Of a stretch of 64,000 nt of DNA, positions 1 to 8,849 are shown one piece after another; the stretch's first letter is position 1; each line of letters opens with the position of its first letter. The translations under genes were made by a program, and so were the position numbers. The DNA is from JAWXBK01 sp034439975 (GTDB lineage: Bacteria; Pseudomonadota; Alphaproteobacteria; Dongiales; Dongiaceae): NCBI GenBank assembly GCA_034439975.1, contig JAWXBK010000105.1, positions 5,730 to 69,729 of the forward strand, in the 5' to 3' direction. Under the pieces are notes generated by a model. That model was not told where the DNA came from and made no database searches. It was given only the letters and a program-made list of their open reading frames with translations.

Positions 1-454
1 GTGCCAGCATCGCGCGCGTGCGTTCGCCGCCCGACAGTTCATTGACCGGCCGTTCCGCGAGCGCCGCGAGGTCGGCGGTTTCGATCGCACGATCGATGGC
101 GACGCGATCAGCGGGACCGAATCCACCCCAGGCGGAGCGATGCGGCAGCCGGCCGAGCGCCACGAGATTTCGCACCGAGATCGGCCAATGGCATTCGGCG
201 CTCTGCGGCAGGTAGGCAAGCCGCCGCGCGAGCGCATTGCGTTCGACGTCGCCGATCGGCACGCCGTCGAAATTCACCGTTCCGGAATAGCCCGGCAACA
301 GCCCGGCGAGACAGCGCAGCAGCGTCGTCTTGCCGGCGCCGTTCGGGCCGAGCAGTCCGACCATCTCGCCGTCTCCGATCGCCAGCGACACGTTCTCGAT
401 AACGCGTCGGCGGCCGAGCCGTACCGAGAGGGCTTGGGCGTCGATTCGGCTCAT
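1..454 (-). CDS. btuD: Vitamin B12 ABC transporter ATPase (BtuD-like), 3' end outside window
   Basis: This is the ATP-hydrolysing subunit of a type II ABC importer acting on the cytoplasmic face of the inner membrane. The 151 visible residues contain a Walker A motif GPNGAGKTT at residues 36-44 and the ABC signature LSGGERTRA near residue 140; the Walker B and C-terminal part lie beyond the window edge. Its ATG overlaps the TGA of the upstream permease by 4 bp (ATGA), so it is translationally coupled. Alone it could be a haem or siderophore ATPase. The cobalamin riboswitch and btuB-like receptor at the head of the operon make B12 the likely substrate. Confidence 0.85.
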   Translation of the reverse strand, partial: MSRIDAQALSVRLGRRRVIENVSLAIGDGEMVGLLGPNGAGKTTLLRCLAGLLPGYSGTVNFDGVPIGDVERNALARRLAYLPQSAECHWPISVRNLVALGRLPHRSAWGGFGPADRVAIDRAIETADLAALAERPVNELSGGERTRAMLA

Positions 455-1473
455 GCGAGGGTCCGCCGGGTTTTCATCAGAAGCCACAGGAAGAACGGTG
501 CGCCGATCATCGCGGTGATCACGCCCAGCTTCGGTTCGAGGCCGGAAGGAATGAGCCGCACCACGATGTCGGCAGCCAACGTGAGTGCCGCACCGCCGAG
601 TGCGGAAAGGCCGAGCAAGGGTGCCGGCCGGTTGCCGACAAGCGGACGCAGCAAATGCGGTACGACGAGGCCGACAAAACCGATGATGCCCGCGACCGAC
701 ACCGCGGCGCCAACGGCGAGCGCGGTGCCGAGCACGATCTGTACCTGCAGCCGCGGCAGGCGCACGCCGAGGCTTGCGGCCGCATCCACGCCCAGCGTCA
801 GCGCATCGAGCCCGCGCGCGGTCGCAAACAGCATCGCGCAACCGGCCGCAATGAAAGGTAGCGCCAGCCAGACATGATCGAAGCTGCGGTCGGCGAGCGA
901 GCCGAGCAGCCAGAACACGATTTCCTGCACCGCAAAGGGACTCGGCGCCAGCGAGAGGGCGAGCGAGGTGAGTGCGCCGGCCAGCGCGTTGACGGCGACC
1001 CCGGCGAGAATCAGCGTGAGCGGGCCCGCAGCGTTCCCGGCCAGCATGTAAACAAGGGTGACCCCGACCAGCGCCCCGGCGATGCCGCCCGCCGGCAAGG
1101 CCCAGACGAATTGCGACGCGACACCGAAATAGAGCATCAGCACCGCGCCGAAGGCGGCCATCGAGGAAGCGCCGATCAACCCCGGTTCGGCGAGCGGATT
1201 GCGCAGATAGCCCTGCAGGACCGCGCCCGACAGGCCAAGGGCGCCGCCGACCAGGATCGCGAGAATGGCGCGCGGCAGACGGATCTCCGAGAGCACGATC
1301 CATAGCAGCTCGTCGTCTTCCCAGACGCGGCGGATCAGCAGTTCGCCAAGGCCGAGCGCGGCCCGGCCCGTGCCCAGCGAGATCACGAACAACACCACGA
1401 TCAGCACCGCGAGCAGGATGCCGATCTGGAGGCCGCGCTCGCGCGACGTGTTCCGGGCGATGACGGCACTCAA
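451..1473 (-). CDS. btuC: FecCD-family permease, vitamin B12 ABC transporter (BtuC-like)
   Basis: This is the membrane permease that moves cobalamin from its periplasmic binding protein into the cytoplasm. The 340-residue product is very hydrophobic, with about ten predicted membrane segments. It carries family hallmarks such as LPRAILAILVGGALGLSG early on and GFVGLVVPHLLR near residue 260, which contains the coupling helix region. I chose the TTG at 1473 because it overlaps the preceding gene's stop (TTGA). The nearest ATG lies about 84 bases inside btuF. The downstream ATPase overlaps by 4 bp. Confidence 0.85.
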   Translation of the reverse strand: MSAVIARNTSRERGLQIGILLAVLIVVLFVISLGTGRAALGLGELLIRRVWEDDELLWIVLSEIRLPRAILAILVGGALGLSGAVLQGYLRNPLAEPGLIGASSMAAFGAVLMLYFGVASQFVWALPAGGIAGALVGVTLVYMLAGNAAGPLTLILAGVAVNALAGALTSLALSLAPSPFAVQEIVFWLLGSLADRSFDHVWLALPFIAAGCAMLFATARGLDALTLGVDAAASLGVRLPRLQVQIVLGTALAVGAAVSVAGIIGFVGLVVPHLLRPLVGNRPAPLLGLSALGGAALTLAADIVVRLIPSGLEPKLGVITAMIGAPFFLWLLMKTRRTLA

Positions 1474-2330
1474 GGCGCGCTCGCCTTGTCCAGCGCAACC
1501 CGCGCGGCTGCAAGCTGCTCGATCGTGGCGATCGTCGCGGGGCCGGCGCATTCCCACTCGCTTTCGGAGAGCGTCACGATGCTGCGTGTCTCGGCGAAGC
1601 GGGCAAGGGCGGGATGAGAGAGAACCGCGCGGCCGACCGAAGGCGGGCCCTCGTCCGGGTTGTTCATCACCAGCACGTCGGGTTGCGTGGTCAGCAAGGT
1701 TTCGAGATCGATCCAGCGCCAGCCGGAAATGCCCGCATCGGCCGTCATGCTCGAGAATCCGGCCCGGCGCAGTACGTCTTCCGCCAGGGTATCGGCGCCA
1801 GCGGTAAGGCCGTTGGCGCCATAGAGCACGGCGCGCAGCGGCTGGGTCGGCAAAGGCGGCAGGGCGGAGAGGCGTTCGTCGATCGAGGCCAACATCGCGG
1901 CGCCGGCTTCTTCCTCGCCGATCAGAGCAGCGACTTCGACAATCAGTGCGCGCATCTCGGCAATCGAATTGGCGACCGGCAATTCGACCACGCGATAGCC
2001 GAGCTTTTCGAGAATGCGCGTCGTATTGCCGGGCGAGAAGGGACCAGTCAGCACGAGATCCGGTTCGAGGGCGAGCACTTCCTCGGCGAGACCGTAAACG
2101 GCGGTCAGCCCCTCGAACTCGTCGGCGCGCAGCGAATAGGCCGGCTTGAAACTGAGATAGGTGACCGCCGCGATCCGATCGCGTTCGGCCAGATCGAGCA
2201 GGAGCCCGTCGATACAGAGGTTGAGAGAAACGATCCGCGCGGGCTTCGCATCGACAGTCGTGGGGGCGAACGTCGCCACGAGAAACATGGCGACCGCGAT
2301 GCGAATTACCCGGCGGATCGATTCTTTCAT
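1470..2330 (-). CDS. btuF: Periplasmic cobalamin-binding protein (BtuF-like)
   Basis: This is the substrate-binding component of the B12 importer, exported to the periplasm. The 286-residue protein starts MKESIRRVIRIAVAMF, a typical Sec signal peptide ending near VDA. It continues into a class III binding-protein fold with the characteristic opening ARIVSLNLCIDGLLLDLA and a mid-protein ALEPDLVLTG segment. The ATG at 2330 lies 4 bases after the btuB stop. A longer open frame upstream lies inside btuB and is not credible. Family members also bind haem or siderophores; the riboswitch supports B12. Confidence 0.85.
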   Translation of the reverse strand: MKESIRRVIRIAVAMFLVATFAPTTVDAKPARIVSLNLCIDGLLLDLAERDRIAAVTYLSFKPAYSLRADEFEGLTAVYGLAEEVLALEPDLVLTGPFSPGNTTRILEKLGYRVVELPVANSIAEMRALIVEVAALIGEEEAGAAMLASIDERLSALPPLPTQPLRAVLYGANGLTAGADTLAEDVLRRAGFSSMTADAGISGWRWIDLETLLTTQPDVLVMNNPDEGPPSVGRAVLSHPALARFAETRSIVTLSESEWECAGPATIATIEQLAAARVALDKASAP

Positions 2331-2334
2331 TCGA

Positions 2335-4317
2335 TCACTCTGACTGGAAGCCGACGCGGAAGCCGCCATAGACTCCGATGCCGGGCGTGTTGTTGCCGAA
2401 CACTTCCTCGTAGTCCTCGTCAAGCAGGTTTTCGACCCGCGCGAACAAGGCGATGTTTTCGGTAAGCTCATAGGATCCCACGACAGATACGAGAACGAAC
2501 TCGTCCAGCGTGCGGGTGACCGACGGGAACATGCCGAAATCGGTATCGGTCTGTTCGCCGTTATACTCGATGCCCAGGTTGATGTTTGCGCGCTCTTCCA
2601 AGAACTCGTAATTCGCAAACAGGCTGGCGACATGCTTCGGGCGACGGATTTCCGTTATGCCGTTTGGATCGTCCGCATCGAGATAGGTATAGGCGCCGTA
2701 GAGAGTGAACCCTTCGAACGGCTCGATGTTGAGCGAGACCTCGACGCCCTGACGCTCGCTTTCGCCGTCGAGGTTGACGACCGTGCCGACAAAGCCACCC
2801 ATGCCGTCGGGCACGAAAATATTCACGATTTCGTCTTCGAGATTCTGGTTGAAGTAAGTGACGTCGACGATCAGCCGGTCATCGAACAGACTCTGCTCGA
2901 CACCGATATCGAAGCCCTTCGAGCTTTCCGGCTGAATCGATGGATTGCCGATGAAGTCGCCGAACAGACCGTAGATTTCGATGAAAGTCGGGTTCTTGAC
3001 GCCGGTCCCGTAACTGCCATGCAGCCGCGTGCCGTAATCCTCGAACAGATAGGCAGCCGTCGTTCGCCATGTCGTGGCGGACTCGAACAATTCGGTATCG
3101 TCATGGCGGACGGCGCCGGAGAGGAACAGATTGTCCCACAGCGAGATCCGGTACTCGCTGGCATAGCCGTAATTGGTGGCGTGGGTTTCGAAATTGGGAT
3201 CGCCGAACATCGATACCCGGCCCTGCTGCCGGTAACTGACATACTGGCGTTCGGCTAGAAAACTCAGCGTATGGGCCGCATCCGCGAAGGAAGGCGTGTC
3301 GAAAAAGACGTTGGTCTGATAGTCGGTCGTGAACGTCTCGCCGTATGTGTCGGTGGCGAAGTCGCTCCCCGGCTCGCCGTCATTGGCCGTGTCGACGATC
3401 GAGGTTCCGAGGATATGCTCCCAGGCACCATCGAACAGCGTCAGCGCGCCCTGACCGCGGCCATAAAAGTTGAAGAAATCGGTCTGAAGCATCGGATTGT
3501 CGCTGGTCGGATCGCCATTGTCGAACTCGTTGCTGCCGGTTGCGATTCGACCCGAGAAATCGAACGACAGATTCTCCGTGGGTGAAAATCCGCCCCGAAG
3601 CGAGCTGTTGAGGACGTTCGATCCGTCGTCCTCGCCGCCATCGTTGGCGATGTTGAAACCATCGGTGCGGAAATAGCTGGTCGTGAACGCGATGTCGTAA
3701 TTCTCGCCGGCGCTGCCAAGCCGCAGACTGCCGGCACCGGTGCCGAACGAACCGCCCTCGGCGACCAGCCCGGCCTCGAACGGTTCGGTCGCGCGCCTTG
3801 TCCCGACACTCACGACGCCGCCCAGCGCGTCGCTGCCATAGAGCGAGCTTTGCGGGCCGCGCAGCACTTCCATTTCGCCGATATCGTAGGTGAGGAGATG
3901 GGCGAAGTTGAACTCGTCGCCGATCGCCACATCGTTGACCTTGATGCCATCGATGATGACCATCGTCTGGTTGCCTTCGGCGCCGCGGATACGGACCTGG
4001 GTCAGATTGCCGACCGTGCTGGTGCGGTTGACCGAAATGCCGGGTACCCGGCGCATGACTTCGCCGGCATGGCGTTCCTGCGACTGCTCGATCTGCGTAT
4101 CGGTCACGACGCTGGCGGCGCTGCCGACCGCTTCGGCCGGTACCGGCACCTGACTTGCGGTGACGTAGGTTTCGGGGAAGGTCGAATCGTTCTCTTCGTC
4201 GTCCTGTGCCGCGAAAGACGGGCTGGCGGCGAGACCGGCCACGGTCATGCCGATAATGGTTCCGTATCGAAGGCGTCGTCTGCGTGTCGGTGCGATGTCG
4301 GTTTGAATCTGCGTCAT
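2335..4317 (-). CDS. btuB: TonB-dependent outer-membrane vitamin B12 receptor (BtuB-like)
   Basis: This 660-residue outer-membrane beta-barrel receptor imports cobalamin using TonB energy. It has a signal peptide (about 1-38), a plug domain with a TonB-box-like ETYVTASQ stretch near residue 50, the plug motif VRIRGAEGNQTMVIIDGIKVND, and LRGPQSSLYGSDALGGVV. It ends in the alternating hydrophobic strand GFRVGFQSE, although the last residue is Glu rather than the usual aromatic. The ATG at 4317 has a GGGAGG ribosome site 5 bases upstream. It is the first gene of btuB-F-C-D and sits about 240 nt after the cobalamin riboswitch, which should repress it when B12 is plentiful. Confidence 0.9.
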   Translation of the reverse strand: MTQIQTDIAPTRRRRLRYGTIIGMTVAGLAASPSFAAQDDEENDSTFPETYVTASQVPVPAEAVGSAASVVTDTQIEQSQERHAGEVMRRVPGISVNRTSTVGNLTQVRIRGAEGNQTMVIIDGIKVNDVAIGDEFNFAHLLTYDIGEMEVLRGPQSSLYGSDALGGVVSVGTRRATEPFEAGLVAEGGSFGTGAGSLRLGSAGENYDIAFTTSYFRTDGFNIANDGGEDDGSNVLNSSLRGGFSPTENLSFDFSGRIATGSNEFDNGDPTSDNPMLQTDFFNFYGRGQGALTLFDGAWEHILGTSIVDTANDGEPGSDFATDTYGETFTTDYQTNVFFDTPSFADAAHTLSFLAERQYVSYRQQGRVSMFGDPNFETHATNYGYASEYRISLWDNLFLSGAVRHDDTELFESATTWRTTAAYLFEDYGTRLHGSYGTGVKNPTFIEIYGLFGDFIGNPSIQPESSKGFDIGVEQSLFDDRLIVDVTYFNQNLEDEIVNIFVPDGMGGFVGTVVNLDGESERQGVEVSLNIEPFEGFTLYGAYTYLDADDPNGITEIRRPKHVASLFANYEFLEERANINLGIEYNGEQTDTDFGMFPSVTRTLDEFVLVSVVGSYELTENIALFARVENLLDEDYEEVFGNNTPGIGVYGGFRVGFQSE

Positions 4318-4555
4318 GTTGGCCTCCCTGCCGCTGCCGTGACGTTGCGCTATCGCCCGACGTCGGCACGGCACAGGAGGCAGCACGAATCGATCGCATC
4401 CGACGCTGGCCGGAACACGAAACGCTCGTCCCCATCGTAAATGATTGGCGACCACCCCCACCGGAACCCCTCGTCGCGGCGACGTTTCACGTACGCCACC
4501 CGACCCGAGGGTCCGATCCACGAGAAGCTCCCCGCCTCATGGATGAGTGACGCAG

Positions 4556-4722
4556 CGCCGGCAGGTCTCCTGGCTCACGGGTCGTTGCTGAACGCCTGCC
4601 TTCCCGGTTACCCAGTGGCAGAAATGGCGTCCGGCTCGCCGCTTACAGTTGCGGGGGCAGCCAAGGCATTGGCGGCGATCCCGCTTCGGATCGTCGCCGC
4701 ACCCTGTTCCCTATTAATCCCA
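4556..4722 (-). ncRNA. Cobalamin (B12) riboswitch controlling btuBFCD
   Basis: The minus-strand transcript contains the conserved aptamer elements in order: a 5' block with AGGGAACAGGGTGCGGCG (about 4718-4695), the core GCTGCCCCCGCAACTGTAAG (about 4660-4640), GCCACTGGGTAACCGGGAAGG near 4620-4600, and the B12 box AGCCAGGAGACCTGC at about 4576-4562. This is the standard adenosylcobalamin-class riboswitch. The remaining 240 nt before btuB would hold the expression platform. I did not resolve whether control is by termination or by sequestering the ribosome site. Confidence 0.95.
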
Positions 4723-4747
4723 AATCATGGGAACCGTCGCGAGACGG

Positions 4748-4776
4748 ATGATACGCCGCCGCCTGTCGTGTCGCAA
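4748..4776 (-). promoter_or_regulatory. Predicted sigma-70 promoter of the B12 operon
   Basis: On the minus strand, TTGCGA (4776-4771) is separated by 17 bases from TATCAT (4753-4748). The predicted start point falls about 20 bases before the first conserved aptamer block, the spacing expected for a riboswitch leader. It is divergent from the TPR protein gene starting at 4832. Confidence 0.55.
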
Positions 4777-4831
4777 CAAGGGCGGAAGCGCCCTGTACGG
4801 CCGCAACGACGCCCGATAGCTTGTCTGCGTC

Positions 4832-6862
4832 ATGGATGAAGCCGCGCCGGATCCGAACGACGATCAGCCCGCGTCGCTGGCCCAGGCCGTCGCCGCGCAG
4901 CAGGAAGGGCATTTCGACCGCGCCGCTTCCCTCTGCCGCGCACTGCTCGCAGCGCAGCCGGATCAGGTCGATGCGATGCAGATCCTCGGCGTCGTGCTGG
5001 CGCGCCAGGGATTCTTCGACGAGGCCGATGCCCTGTTCGGCCGCGCACTCGATATCGCCCCGCGCGATCCGGGTCTGCTGTTCAATCACGGGAATTTGCT
5101 GAGCCGCACCGGACGGGGCGACCAAGCGGTGGCACGGTTTCGCGCCGCGATTGCCGCCGCGCCCGATCATGTCGAGGCGCTCCACAATCTGGGCCGTCTG
5201 CATCAGGAAAGTGGCCGGCTCGATCCGGCGCTGACCATGTTCCGGCGCGCCGTTGCGGTGCGGCCGCTCTATGCCAAAGGGTGGAGCGCGCTCGCGACCG
5301 TCCTGAAATCGCAGGGAGCCGTCGAAGAGGCGATCGAATGCGCGCGGCGAGCCATCGCGCTCAATCCACGCCAGACCATCGCGCGGCTGACGCTTGCCAG
5401 CCTGTGTCGCGATACCGGCGCCGCCGCCGAATCGATTGCGCAGTTGCGCGCGGCGCTCGAGATCGAACCGGATAACGGCCCGGCGCTTGCGCATCTGGTG
5501 CATCAACTGCAGCAGGCCTGCGACTGGGGCGAATTGCAGGCACTCGGCGCGCGGCTCGATCGGGCGAACGACGCGGCACTCGCCGCCGGCACGGTGCCGC
5601 CGGAGCCGGCTTTCGCCAATGTCGCGCGCATCGAGGATCCGGCGAACAATCTCGCAATCGCGCGTGGCTGGACCGGTCCGCTCGCGCGCATCGCGATGCT
5701 GGCACCCGTTACGGCACGCGCGGCGGCCGGTGCGCCGATCCGCATCGCCTATCTGAGCAACGACCTGCAGGATCATCCGGTCGGTCAGCTCATCGCCGGG
5801 CTGCTCGCCCGACATGATCGATCGCGGTTTCACGTCAGCGCCTATTCCTGGGGCCGGGACGATGGCAGCGCGACGCGGGCGCAAATTCGCAATGCCGTCG
5901 ACTCCTTTGTCGATATCGCGGGCCTCGATCACCAGGCCGCGGCGCGGCGCATCCGAAAGGATGGAATCGAACTGCTGATCGATCTCAAGGGCCACACGCA
6001 GGGGCAGCGGCTCGAGATCATGGCGGCGCGTCCGGCGCCGGTGCAGGCGACCTTCCTCGCCTTTCCCGGCAGCAGCGGCGCCGGTTTCATCGACTACATC
6101 ATCGCCGACCGGATCGTGCTGCCGCCCGAACATCGACCGCATTACACCGAACATCCGGTCTGGCTGCCGCATTGCTATCTGCCGGCGATCGCGTCGGGAC
6201 CGGTCGCGGATGCCGGTACGCGCGCCGATTGGGACCTGCCGGCGGAGGCCCCGGTGCTGGCCTCGTTCAATAACGGCTACAAGATCGAGCCGGTTCTGTT
6301 CGATGCGTGGATGGAAGTTCTCACGCGCATATCCGGCGCGGTGCTCTGGTTGCATCGCTACAACGATCTGGTGGCCGGCAATCTGCGCCGCGAAGCCGTG
6401 TCTCGCCATGTCGATCCGGCACGGCTGGTGTTCGCCGACCGGCCGGACCGCGCTGTTCACCTTGCGCGCCTGTCGCATGCGGACCTCGCGCTCGATACGC
6501 GGATTTTCAATGGGCATGCGACCACGATTGACGCGCTGGCGGCCGGCCTGCCGGTGATCGCGCTGCGCGGCCGTCATTTCGCCTCGCGGGTCGCGGCAAG
6601 CGCGCTGGCAGCGGCGGGGCTCGACGAGCTCGTCACCGAGACGGTAGCTGACTATGTCGAGCGCAGCGTGTCGTTGTTGTCGGACCGCGCGCGTCTCGGC
6701 GCGTTGCGTCGGCGGTTGTGCGACGGGCGTGAGAAGCTGCCCTTGTTCGATGCGGCTGGTTATGCGCGCGCTTTCGATGCTGCGTTGATCGCGATGGCGG
6801 AACGCTACCGGGCCGGGCAGGCACCGGGTCCCATCGAACTGCGTGAAAACGGAACGCCTTAG
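4832..6862 (+). CDS. TPR / SPINDLY-type O-GlcNAc transferase-like glycosyltransferase (GT41)
   Basis: This 676-residue protein has about six tetratricopeptide repeats (residues 10-215, recurrent A..L...P....A...LG.....G) followed by a GT41 catalytic region (about 300-640). Diagnostic GT41 segments are IAYLSNDLQDHPVGQL, LIDLKGHTQGQRLEI, FLAFPGSSGAGFIDYIIAD, FNNGYKIEPVLFDAWM and FNGHATTIDALAAGLPVIAL. Family members transfer a sugar from a nucleotide-sugar to Ser/Thr or use other acceptors. The substrate here cannot be read. It has no signal peptide, so it is cytoplasmic. The ATG at 4832 is close to the divergent B12 promoter. No surface-polysaccharide or flagellar genes are adjacent. Its stop overlaps the convergent next gene by 4 bp. 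Confidence 0.85.
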   Translation: MDEAAPDPNDDQPASLAQAVAAQQEGHFDRAASLCRALLAAQPDQVDAMQILGVVLARQGFFDEADALFGRALDIAPRDPGLLFNHGNLLSRTGRGDQAVARFRAAIAAAPDHVEALHNLGRLHQESGRLDPALTMFRRAVAVRPLYAKGWSALATVLKSQGAVEEAIECARRAIALNPRQTIARLTLASLCRDTGAAAESIAQLRAALEIEPDNGPALAHLVHQLQQACDWGELQALGARLDRANDAALAAGTVPPEPAFANVARIEDPANNLAIARGWTGPLARIAMLAPVTARAAAGAPIRIAYLSNDLQDHPVGQLIAGLLARHDRSRFHVSAYSWGRDDGSATRAQIRNAVDSFVDIAGLDHQAAARRIRKDGIELLIDLKGHTQGQRLEIMAARPAPVQATFLAFPGSSGAGFIDYIIADRIVLPPEHRPHYTEHPVWLPHCYLPAIASGPVADAGTRADWDLPAEAPVLASFNNGYKIEPVLFDAWMEVLTRISGAVLWLHRYNDLVAGNLRREAVSRHVDPARLVFADRPDRAVHLARLSHADLALDTRIFNGHATTIDALAAGLPVIALRGRHFASRVAASALAAAGLDELVTETVADYVERSVSLLSDRARLGALRRRLCDGREKLPLFDAAGYARAFDAALIAMAERYRAGQAPGPIELRENGTP

Positions 6863-7662
6863 AAGAAGGCGGCGCGCACCATAAAATTCCAGAACCGCGT
6901 GCGCGCTTCGGGATAGATCAGCGGATCGTGCAGCGCGCCGCTCACCACGACGATCTCCGTGCTGGTGTCGGCGCGAAACGCCGCCTCGCAGGCGCCGATA
7001 GCCGCGGGCCAGTGATCCGGGTCATACCAGACGTCACGATCGGACCGGAGGATGAGGGTCGGCGTACCGGGAACGTGACGGACGTCGTAGGTGCAACTCG
7101 GCGAGACCGCGAAGCGACCCGCCAGCGCTTCATGCTCGATCTGCAAAACAACATCGGCGCCTTCGCCGGCGCCGCCGAGATAGATCTTGTTGCGGTCGAT
7201 CCAGGGAAGCTTGAGGACCTGCTCGATCGCGTAGAGCGCTTCTTCGTGGCGCAATTCGTGAATCAATTCATGCGAGACGTCGGGCGCCATCGTCCGCTCT
7301 TCGCGATCGCAGGAGACTGGTCGATCGGGGCGGGCATAACTATCGGGCACGAAGATGATGTAACCAAGCGACGCCATGAATTTGATCTGCTGGCGCGATT
7401 CGGGATCGTTATAGCTGTGGCCGCAATCATGCATGAAGATGATCGCCGGCTGCGGATTCTTCGCCGACATGCCGTGCAGGATGTCGGCGATATAGGTGGC
7501 GTCGATACGTCCGCCGAGGACGACGCGCCGCAGGTCCGGCGTTTCGATGCGCACGGCGATAATTGCCTCTTCCCAGGTCAAGGCAACATCACGATCGTTC
7601 GCCGCGGTGCTTTCGCCCACGCCGGCCAGGAGAATAAACAGTGCCGACAGCAGCACTCGCAT
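6859..7662 (-). CDS. Secreted dienelactone-hydrolase-fold protein lacking the usual nucleophile
   Basis: This 267-residue protein starts with a clear signal peptide (MRVLLSALFILLAGVGESTA), so it is periplasmic or secreted. The core resembles dienelactone hydrolase-like alpha/beta hydrolases: PAIIFMHDCGHS (residues 72-83), GYIIFVPDSYARPDR, then IYLGGAGEGADV (160-171). The last segment is where G-x-Ser/Cys-x-G is expected. Here the nucleophile position is Gly166 and the other residues match. An Asp near 214 (LRSDRDVWYD) and a His near 244 (GALHDP) remain. The upstream ATG 36 bases earlier would spoil the signal peptide. Activity is doubtful; a binding role is possible. Confidence 0.65.
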   Translation of the reverse strand: MRVLLSALFILLAGVGESTAANDRDVALTWEEAIIAVRIETPDLRRVVLGGRIDATYIADILHGMSAKNPQPAIIFMHDCGHSYNDPESRQQIKFMASLGYIIFVPDSYARPDRPVSCDREERTMAPDVSHELIHELRHEEALYAIEQVLKLPWIDRNKIYLGGAGEGADVVLQIEHEALAGRFAVSPSCTYDVRHVPGTPTLILRSDRDVWYDPDHWPAAIGACEAAFRADTSTEIVVVSGALHDPLIYPEARTRFWNFMVRAAFF

Positions 7663-7672
7663 GGCGAGAATT

Positions 7673-8797
7673 CTAGGCCTGTTCGTCGGGCGGGCCAACA
7701 GGGCGATTGCGGTCGCGATAGCGGCCGATTCGGCCGAGCAGCAGGAAAAATGGCACGGCCGTCAGAACGATCATGAAGATCCGGGCGACATGGTGGGTCG
7801 AGACGAAGGCCGGATCGACCCCGAGGGAAAGAGCAATCAGGCTCATCTCGGCGATGCCGCCCGGTGCGTAACCGAGGAGCACCTGTACGATCGGAAGGCC
7901 GGTTATCGCGGCAACCCCGAAGGCGAACAAGGCTGTGATACCGAGCAACAGGACCGTCGCACCGAAGGAGAGTGCGATCGCACGCAGGATCGTGCGATGT
8001 GAGGTGCCGGCAAAACGCGCGCCGATCGCCGAACCGATGACGATCTGGGCCGCGGCTACGAGTTCGAGCGGCGGGCGCGAGGATGTCACCTCGAAGAAAT
8101 GCAACGCGGCGCTGATCAGCATCGGACCGACCAGCGCGCCCGCGGGAACTTTGAACGGTTTTACGATCAGGTAGCCGACCAGACCCGCAGCGGCGAGCAC
8201 CGCCAGATCGAACGGCGCGAGCGTGAGCAATGGCTCGCCGATGGTGCTGGCGCCGCTTGGCTGATAGCCGCCGAACAACCGGAAGCCGAACGAGACGATC
8301 AGCACGATCATCAGGATGCGCGTGCCATGGCTCAACGAGATCATGCGATCGTCGCCGCCATATTGCGCCCCCGCGACAACCATCTCGGTCAGGCCGCCAG
8401 GTGCCGCCGAGAAATAGGCGGTGACATTGTCGTATCGACCGACCCGCACGAAGTAACGGTGCACGATCGCGGTCGAGACCGGAACATAGAGCAGCATGAC
8501 CACAATGCTGACCGTCCAGGCGCCGATATGCGCGAGCAGATCCGGGGTGAAGGCGCTGCCGAGCATCACGCCGAGCACCACGATCATCAGCGTGCGCAGG
8601 CGGAACGAGAAAGCGATCGGCGCACCGGCTGCCGCGGCGATGGTGCTGAACACCATCGCGCCGATCATCCAGGGCAGCGGCATATGCAGGAGATAGAACA
8701 GCAGCCCCCCGGTCGCGCCGATGAAGAGGCCGAGGAGAATTCGAAAGGCGCGTGGCGGCGACTGTGCACCGGGCGTCTGGTTCGGAACCGTGCTCAT
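7673..8797 (-). CDS. AbrB-family integral membrane protein
   Basis: This 374-residue, highly hydrophobic protein has about ten membrane segments. It matches the AbrB family (PF05145, often mislabelled ammonia monooxygenase), which consists of two homologous halves. The diagnostic pattern is MPLPWMIGAMVFSTIAA, VVLGVMLGSAF and AYFSAAPGGLTEMV in the first half, echoed by VGPMLISAALHFF, VIGSAIGARFAG and YAPGGIAEMSLIALSL in the second. Its function is unproven in the family; AbrB of E. coli influences aidB expression, and transport of organic acids has been proposed. It ends 10 bases before the start of the hydrolase-fold gene on the same strand, so the two are probably co-transcribed. Confidence 0.8.
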   Translation of the reverse strand: MSTVPNQTPGAQSPPRAFRILLGLFIGATGGLLFYLLHMPLPWMIGAMVFSTIAAAAGAPIAFSFRLRTLMIVVLGVMLGSAFTPDLLAHIGAWTVSIVVMLLYVPVSTAIVHRYFVRVGRYDNVTAYFSAAPGGLTEMVVAGAQYGGDDRMISLSHGTRILMIVLIVSFGFRLFGGYQPSGASTIGEPLLTLAPFDLAVLAAAGLVGYLIVKPFKVPAGALVGPMLISAALHFFEVTSSRPPLELVAAAQIVIGSAIGARFAGTSHRTILRAIALSFGATVLLLGITALFAFGVAAITGLPIVQVLLGYAPGGIAEMSLIALSLGVDPAFVSTHHVARIFMIVLTAVPFFLLLGRIGRYRDRNRPVGPPDEQA

Positions 8798-8849
8798 GCA
8801 ACCTTAGGCCCGTAACGTGGCCGCCGCCCGCTCGCGGCCGCCGGAAGGA

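Noticed and set aside
1..4317. Haem or ferric-siderophore uptake as the role of the first operon
   Set aside because: Receptor, binding protein, FecCD permease and ATPase alone would allow it, but the upstream cobalamin riboswitch makes B12 much more likely.
4643..6577. A 644-codon minus-strand open frame opposite the O-GlcNAc-transferase-like gene
   Set aside because: It is antisense to a gene with clear domain motifs, is rich in Arg/Gly/Ala without any family pattern, and reflects high-GC codon use in the real gene.
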